DNA of 9,366 nucleotides from an uncultured Candidatus Melainabacteria bacterium (GTDB taxonomy: Bacteria; Cyanobacteriota; Vampirovibrionia; Gastranaerophilales; Gastranaerophilaceae), in the NCBI GenBank assembly GCA_934675685.1, contig CAKURL010000049.1, positions 1 through 9,366 of the forward strand, given 5' to 3'. Below, in pieces: positions 6,209-9,366 of this stretch. The notes under the pieces were generated by a model. The model was given only the letters and a program-made list of their open reading frames with translations. It did no database searches and was not told where the DNA came from. Both the position numbers and the translations under genes were made by a program. Position 1 is the first letter of the stretch. Every line of letters starts with the position of its first letter.

Positions 6209-6911
6209 TTTTTCCCTCTTTTTGAGCTTTTAAAATCTCTTCCACTTTCAAAAAATCTTCTTCTGTGTCGATATCTATCACTCTTTTTGTGACATAAGGA
6301 GCAGGGTTGAAGCCGATAAAATCGTTTGCTTTTATTAATGTATCTGTTTTTAGAGCATAAAAAGCACCATTTTCGCAAAGCATTCTATAATGCTCTTGCC
6401 AGTCTTGCCTTCTTGGGCGCGTACGGTAATCATATAAAGCTTCTAATTTTCCATCGTGCAAAACGCGCCATTTCGCGTGGGTTTTTCCAATGTCAAACAT
6501 GCCAACACAGCTGTCATAACCTTGATATTCCTTTTCAAAATAAAATTCAAAAGCTTCATCTATATATTTATAATCCCTTAAAGGGCAAGTTGGCTGCAAA
6601 AGCACGACGTAATCCGGCTTATAGCCATTTCTTTTTTCTAAGATATGCAAAACATTAAGCATAACAGGCAAAGTCTTTGTTTCGTCTTGGGCAAGCTTTT
6701 TTGGCCTTTTTAGTGCTAAAGCGCCATATTCTTTAGAGACTCTTAAAATTTCTTCGTCTTCTGAAGAAACGACTGTTTTTGTGATGTATTTTGATTTCAA
6801 TGAGGCTTCAATTGTATATGCCACAAGAGGTTTGTCTAAAATTTTTCTTACATTTTTCCTCAAAATCCCCTTGGAGCCACCTCTAGCCGGAATAATTCCT
6901 AAGATTTCCAT
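6201..6911 (-). CDS. Acylneuraminate cytidylyltransferase family protein (CMP-sugar synthetase)
   Basis: This 236-residue, single-domain cytidylyltransferase is a normal length for the family. It activates a sialic-type sugar with CTP to give CMP-sugar and pyrophosphate. Visible motifs are IPARGGSKGI (7-16) followed by KN (19-20) for nucleotide binding, SSEDEEI (49-55), LLQPTCPLR (104-112), ENGAFYA (180-186) and IDIDTEEDF (212-220), whose aspartates are expected to bind the metal. The sugar could be N-acetylneuraminic, legionaminic or pseudaminic acid; no sugar-synthesis genes are in the window to decide. The ATG at 6911 lies inside the upstream ATP-grasp gene (13-nt overlap), with GAGG about 11 nt ahead. 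The gene overlaps yidD by 8 nt downstream. All three form one transcript. Confidence 0.88.
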   Translation of the reverse strand: MEILGIIPARGGSKGILRKNVRKILDKPLVAYTIEASLKSKYITKTVVSSEDEEILRVSKEYGALALKRPKKLAQDETKTLPVMLNVLHILEKRNGYKPDYVVLLQPTCPLRDYKYIDEAFEFYFEKEYQGYDSCVGMFDIGKTHAKWRVLHDGKLEALYDYRTRPRRQDWQEHYRMLCENGAFYALKTDTLIKANDFIGFNPAPYVTKRVIDIDTEEDFLKVEEILKAQKEGKNA

Positions 6912-7957
6912 AATTTCTTCGCCTCTTCATATTCTTTTAAATCAAAATCCAGATTTTCCAAATATCTTTTCAAGTTTTCTTTTGTGTTCGCTTGGATAAA
7001 TTCAATCGTTTCTTTCTTATCTTCAATTTGCCTAATCGAAAGCATAAATTTCGTCTTAGGCTTAAAATCATATTTCAAAAATACATCGCCTACGACAATA
7101 CTATCAAAGACTTCTGCCCAATTAAGCTCAAAACCATGGGTAAAAAAGTCGACATTTATATCATCAAAAAAGCTATTATAACCTAAAAGGAAAAGCTCTC
7201 CATCTTGTCTCAAGATGAAATCAAAACCCAAAACTCCTATATATTCTTCGTCTTCCTCTAAAAGTGCCGAAATCGTGGGGGAGATGAATTCTTTTTTTAT
7301 TTTTTCTTTTAATTCTTCATTTATAAAATCAGGTTCAAAACAAGATATGTCGTTTTGATATTTTGCACTTGAGCCTATTATTCTTGCGCTATAGCCATCT
7401 GAAATTACCCAAGTAGAAAAATTTTTGCCTTCTATATAATCTTCTAAAATAATTCTTTTGTTCCCGCTATTAAAAAAATCATTTATTATTTTTTGCCCTT
7501 GGCTCATAGTCTCAAAAGCCAAAGAACATTCTTTGAAGTTATGGGTATCCACTCTTGCGACCATTGGAGCTTCAAGGTTTTTAATTATGTCTAAAGCCAA
7601 ATTTGGCTTTTCGATTACTTGAAAGCGCGGAGTTTGAATTTTATTTTTATACATGAATTTTTTAGCAACTGCCTTAGAAGCGCAAATGCTGATTGCTTCA
7701 GAAGATGGCGCTAAGACGCTTATGTTTTGGGCGCTCAAGAGCTCTTGGAGCCCAGCGTTTATATAGTCTTCGTCTGTGATTAAAACGAGGTTTATCGCAT
7801 TTGCTTCACAAAAATCTTGGATATCTTCTTGAGTATCCAATTCAATATAATTTTTTTCATTTTTAATTGTTGAAAAGACAATATTATCATCGTTTTTTAA
7901 AAATAAGTTTAAAAAACTTTTTGCACTATAATCATTTCCTAAAATTAAAATTCTCAT
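6899..7957 (-). CDS. PurD-like ATP-grasp protein of unknown substrate
   Basis: The protein has 352 residues from the ATG at 7957. An upstream TTG at 7975 would add six residues but lies upstream of the predicted transcription start. The fold order follows PurD (phosphoribosylamine-glycine ligase). An N-terminal Rossmann-like domain (MRILILGN, then LVLITDEDYINAGL at 57-70) comes first. SSEAISICASKAVAKKFM (85-102) leads into the ATP-grasp domain, with LEDYIEGKNFS (171-181) and GVLGFDFIL (241-249). It is not an ordinary PurD. The GGREHA loop is replaced by GNDYSAK, the ADGLAAGKGV loop by RVDTHNFKEC (135-144), and the metal-binding Glu before Asn261 appears to be Gly259. The C terminus is also shorter than PurD's usual ~420 residues. 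It may ligate another amine and carboxylate, or be catalytically inactive. Being first in an operon with a CMP-sugar synthetase suggests a role in modifying a surface sugar, which is inference. Confidence 0.8.
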   Translation of the reverse strand: MRILILGNDYSAKSFLNLFLKNDDNIVFSTIKNEKNYIELDTQEDIQDFCEANAINLVLITDEDYINAGLQELLSAQNISVLAPSSEAISICASKAVAKKFMYKNKIQTPRFQVIEKPNLALDIIKNLEAPMVARVDTHNFKECSLAFETMSQGQKIINDFFNSGNKRIILEDYIEGKNFSTWVISDGYSARIIGSSAKYQNDISCFEPDFINEELKEKIKKEFISPTISALLEEDEEYIGVLGFDFILRQDGELFLLGYNSFFDDINVDFFTHGFELNWAEVFDSIVVGDVFLKYDFKPKTKFMLSIRQIEDKKETIEFIQANTKENLKRYLENLDFDLKEYEEAKKLWKS

Positions 7958-7963
7958 AAATGA

Positions 7964-7972
7964 ATTATACCA
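7964..7972 (-). promoter_or_regulatory. Extended -10 promoter of the ATP-grasp operon, leaderless start
   Basis: TGG-TATAAT reads on the minus strand (7972-7964), a perfect extended -10 motif. No convincing -35 lies 17 nt upstream, as is common for extended -10 promoters. Only six bases separate the box from the ATG at 7957, so the predicted mRNA begins at or next to the start codon. No Shine-Dalgarno sequence exists. Confidence 0.65.
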
Positions 7973-8004
7973 CAAGTTAGAGAATTTCTTTTAAACAGAA
8001 TATA

Positions 8005-8013
8005 TGATATAAT
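8005..8013 (+). promoter_or_regulatory. Extended -10 promoter of the plus-strand membrane protein gene
   Basis: TGA-TATAAT (8005-8013) is a perfect extended -10 with only a weak -35 candidate near 7985-7990. Transcription should start near 8019-8021, leaving a leader of about 22 nt that contains AGGAG. It faces away from the minus-strand promoter at 7972-7964, and their -35 regions overlap. Confidence 0.65.
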
Positions 8014-8029
8014 TCTTTTGTGGTTCAAA

Positions 8030-8034
8030 AGGAG
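8030..8034 (+). promoter_or_regulatory. Ribosome-binding site that fixes a TTG start
   Basis: AGGAG lies 7 nt before TTG at 8042. It sits inside the frame that begins at the upstream TTG (8018), which itself falls at or before the predicted transcription start, so 8042 is the better start. Confidence 0.7.
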
Positions 8035-8041
8035 TAGAATT

Positions 8042-8602
8042 TTGGAAGAAAAAGAAGAAAAACTTGAGCAAAATCAAGAATCCCAAAAAGAGACCAAGGA
8101 AGAAACAAAAAAAGAAGAGATAACAGAAGCAGAAACAAAAGCTGACATCAAAGAAGAATTGATGGACGAAATAGAAAAAACTGCAAAAGAAGAAGAAAAT
8201 AATAACGAAGAAGAAGAAAAAGAAGCACCTTTAAAAAAATATCTTTTCTACGTTTCAAAAGAATTTGAAAACACAATAGATAACCTTTCTTTAGACAAAA
8301 GAACAGCATTTATCAACGAAGCAATTCAAATGAAAATTGATTCTACTAAAGCAAATTTTCAAACTCAAAAAATAAACAAAATCATCTTCCAAGCTTTTGT
8401 TGTGTTTTTGACTGTTTGTATTACCACTCCGATTGCGCTTTTTATCATGAACAAAGCAATCATGCTTACTTTTGAAAATTATAAATATTCTCAATATAAC
8501 TTTGAAAAGCTTTATAAACAACGCTTCGAATCAGACAGAGCCTACATGCGCTCTGTTCATTACAACAAACTATACCAAGAAATGAACAAAAAGAAAAAAT
8601 AG
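8042..8602 (+). CDS. Acidic single-span membrane protein with a ribbon-helix-helix-like segment
   Basis: The protein has 186 residues and starts with TTG. Residues 1-62 are an extremely Glu/Lys-rich, low-complexity stretch likely to be disordered or coiled-coil. Residues 66-100 (KKYLFYVSKEFENTIDNL, then KRTAFINEAIQMKID) have the strand-helix-helix pattern and the R-x-x-FI-x-x-AI signature seen in ribbon-helix-helix (CopG/MetJ-type) proteins. A single membrane helix lies at about 112-136 (FQAFVVFLTVCITTPIALFIM). A basic, Tyr-rich tail (137-186) ends in MNKKKK. I do not recognise the family. The tail is more basic than the N-terminal half, so by the positive-inside rule it may be the cytoplasmic side, which would put the RHH-like part outside; the topology is unsettled. 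The gene is divergent from the ATP-grasp operon, and 62 nt upstream of the TPR gene on the same strand. Confidence 0.82.
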   Translation: MEEKEEKLEQNQESQKETKEETKKEEITEAETKADIKEELMDEIEKTAKEEENNNEEEEKEAPLKKYLFYVSKEFENTIDNLSLDKRTAFINEAIQMKIDSTKANFQTQKINKIIFQAFVVFLTVCITTPIALFIMNKAIMLTFENYKYSQYNFEKLYKQRFESDRAYMRSVHYNKLYQEMNKKKK

Positions 8603-8613
8603 CAAAACGTCTA

Positions 8614-8641
8614 TTAAAACTCTTTTTTCTTGTAGTATAAT
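8614..8641 (+). promoter_or_regulatory. Putative promoter of the TPR protein gene
   Basis: A consensus TATAAT (8636-8641) has TTAAAA (8614-8619) 16 nt upstream as a weak -35. Transcription would start near 8648, giving a leader of roughly 17 nt that includes GTGGGG (8655-8660), 4 nt before the ATG. No clear terminator separates it from the gene upstream, so read-through is also possible. Confidence 0.5.
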
Positions 8642-8664
8642 AAGGAAAATATTTGTGGGGTTTT

Positions 8665-9366
8665 ATGAAAAAAATTATCGTTATATTGTCACTTTTCTTG
8701 TTTTTAAGCGCTAACTATCAAGTTTTGGCGAAAGAATACTCTCAAGCAGACATTCAGCGCTATAGCACATATTATTCAAACGGCATGCAATATATGAATA
8801 ATGCCCAATATTCGTCTGCAATCATCGAATTCAAAAAAGTCTTGAGGTTCTCTCCTTATGACGCAACTACCCAAACTTCTTTAGCAAACGCATATTTAGC
8901 AAGAGCGCAATATTATAAACAAACAACAAGAGAACTAAAAAAAGCCCTAAATGACTATAAAAGCGCTTGTTTTTACGCGAAATATTGGTCAACAGCAAAC
9001 CAAACAAATACTCTAAACCAACTCGCTTCAACTGCGCAAAAAGAAATCTCTGACTTAGAAAAAAGATTAAATATCCCACAAGACAACACTTCTAAATTCA
9101 GAAACGCAAAAGTTTTAAAAGCGCAAGGAGAGCTTGCAGCTTCTGGATATGAATATCAAACAATCAAAAACGCAAACAAAACAGAAGCTTATAAAAATTT
9201 AGGTAATATTTATAAAAATTTAAACAACCTAATGCTCGCGATGGACGCATACAAAACTGCAATAAGTTTTGACCCTAAAAACCCTGAATTGCACTTTTTA
9301 TATGGCGTTATGCTAGATGAAGCAAATAACTTTGAAGCGAGCCTGGAGCAATATAACCTCGCTTTG
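8665..9366 (+). CDS. Secreted tetratricopeptide-repeat protein (3' end outside window)
   Basis: The frame is open from ATG at 8665 to the window edge, giving 234 visible residues with no stop. A signal peptide is clear (MKKIIVILSLFLFLS, then ANYQVLA, cut expected after residue 22). There is no Cys at the cut site, so it is not a lipoprotein. TPR-type helix pairs are visible at about 34-67 (NGMQYMNNAQYSSAIIEF, then RFSPYDA), at about 173-206 (EAYKNLGNIYKNLNNLMLA, then SFDPKNP) and beginning again at 207. The first and later repeats are separated by a longer helical stretch (70-170) with a probable coiled coil. Such proteins act as scaffolds in the periplasm or envelope. The partner is unknown, and any C-terminal domain lies outside the window. 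Its own promoter lies just upstream. Confidence 0.85.
   Translation, partial: MKKIIVILSLFLFLSANYQVLAKEYSQADIQRYSTYYSNGMQYMNNAQYSSAIIEFKKVLRFSPYDATTQTSLANAYLARAQYYKQTTRELKKALNDYKSACFYAKYWSTANQTNTLNQLASTAQKEISDLEKRLNIPQDNTSKFRNAKVLKAQGELAASGYEYQTIKNANKTEAYKNLGNIYKNLNNLMLAMDAYKTAISFDPKNPELHFLYGVMLDEANNFEASLEQYNLAL

Noticed and set aside
8591..8631. 9-bp inverted repeat AAGAAAAAA/TTTTTTCTT as a terminator after the acidic membrane protein gene
   Set aside because: It has only one G:C pair, a 23-nt loop and no T-run following it. Its left arm is simply the lysine codons of the gene end.

Overview
This is an AT-rich bacterial window with small intergenic gaps, standard code and mostly Shine-Dalgarno starts. 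Gene content (a FISUMP-type surface or pilin-like protein, a lineage-specific multi-pass protein, a secreted trehalose-synthase-like GH13 protein, YidD, a CMP-sugar synthetase, a secreted TPR protein) resembles gut non-photosynthetic Cyanobacteria (Vampirovibrionia, formerly Melainabacteria, order Gastranaerophilales). This assignment comes from protein style rather than a marker gene, so it is moderate to low in confidence.

Layout. Positions 3-347 hold the 3' end of a surface-type protein, closed by a strong terminator (374-397). Positions 398-941 have no gene. They contain a 193-bp AT-rich imperfect inverted repeat with nested hairpins (425-617) and then a GC-rich block with two copies of a structured module (615-741 and 749-899). 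The block runs into the 3' end of the next gene and supplies its last codons. Minus-strand genes follow: an unrecognised membrane protein (942-2495), then two groups. Group A, transcribed first, is PurD-like ATP-grasp protein > acylneuraminate-cytidylyltransferase-family protein > yidD (7957 to 5984), with 13-nt and 8-nt overlaps. Group B is secreted GH13 protein > acyltransferase-3 membrane protein (5927 to 2759), with one base between them. A short divergent promoter region (7958-8041) separates Group A from a plus-strand gene for an acidic, single-span membrane protein (8042-8602). A secreted TPR protein begins at 8665 and runs off the window.

How the genes may work together. Most of the recognisable products act at the cell envelope: CMP-activation of a nonulosonic-type sugar, acylation of an exported molecule, an exported alpha-glucan or trehalose-type enzyme, YidD-assisted membrane protein insertion, and a secreted TPR protein. 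Group B suggests acyl-modification of an exported glucoside or glucan. Group A suggests sugar activation, with an ATP-grasp ligase of unknown substrate. The best candidates for something undescribed are the structured repeat modules at 615-899, whose hairpin stems differ between copies but remain paired, and the two minus-strand genes whose -10 boxes sit so close to ATG that their mRNAs are predicted to be leaderless.
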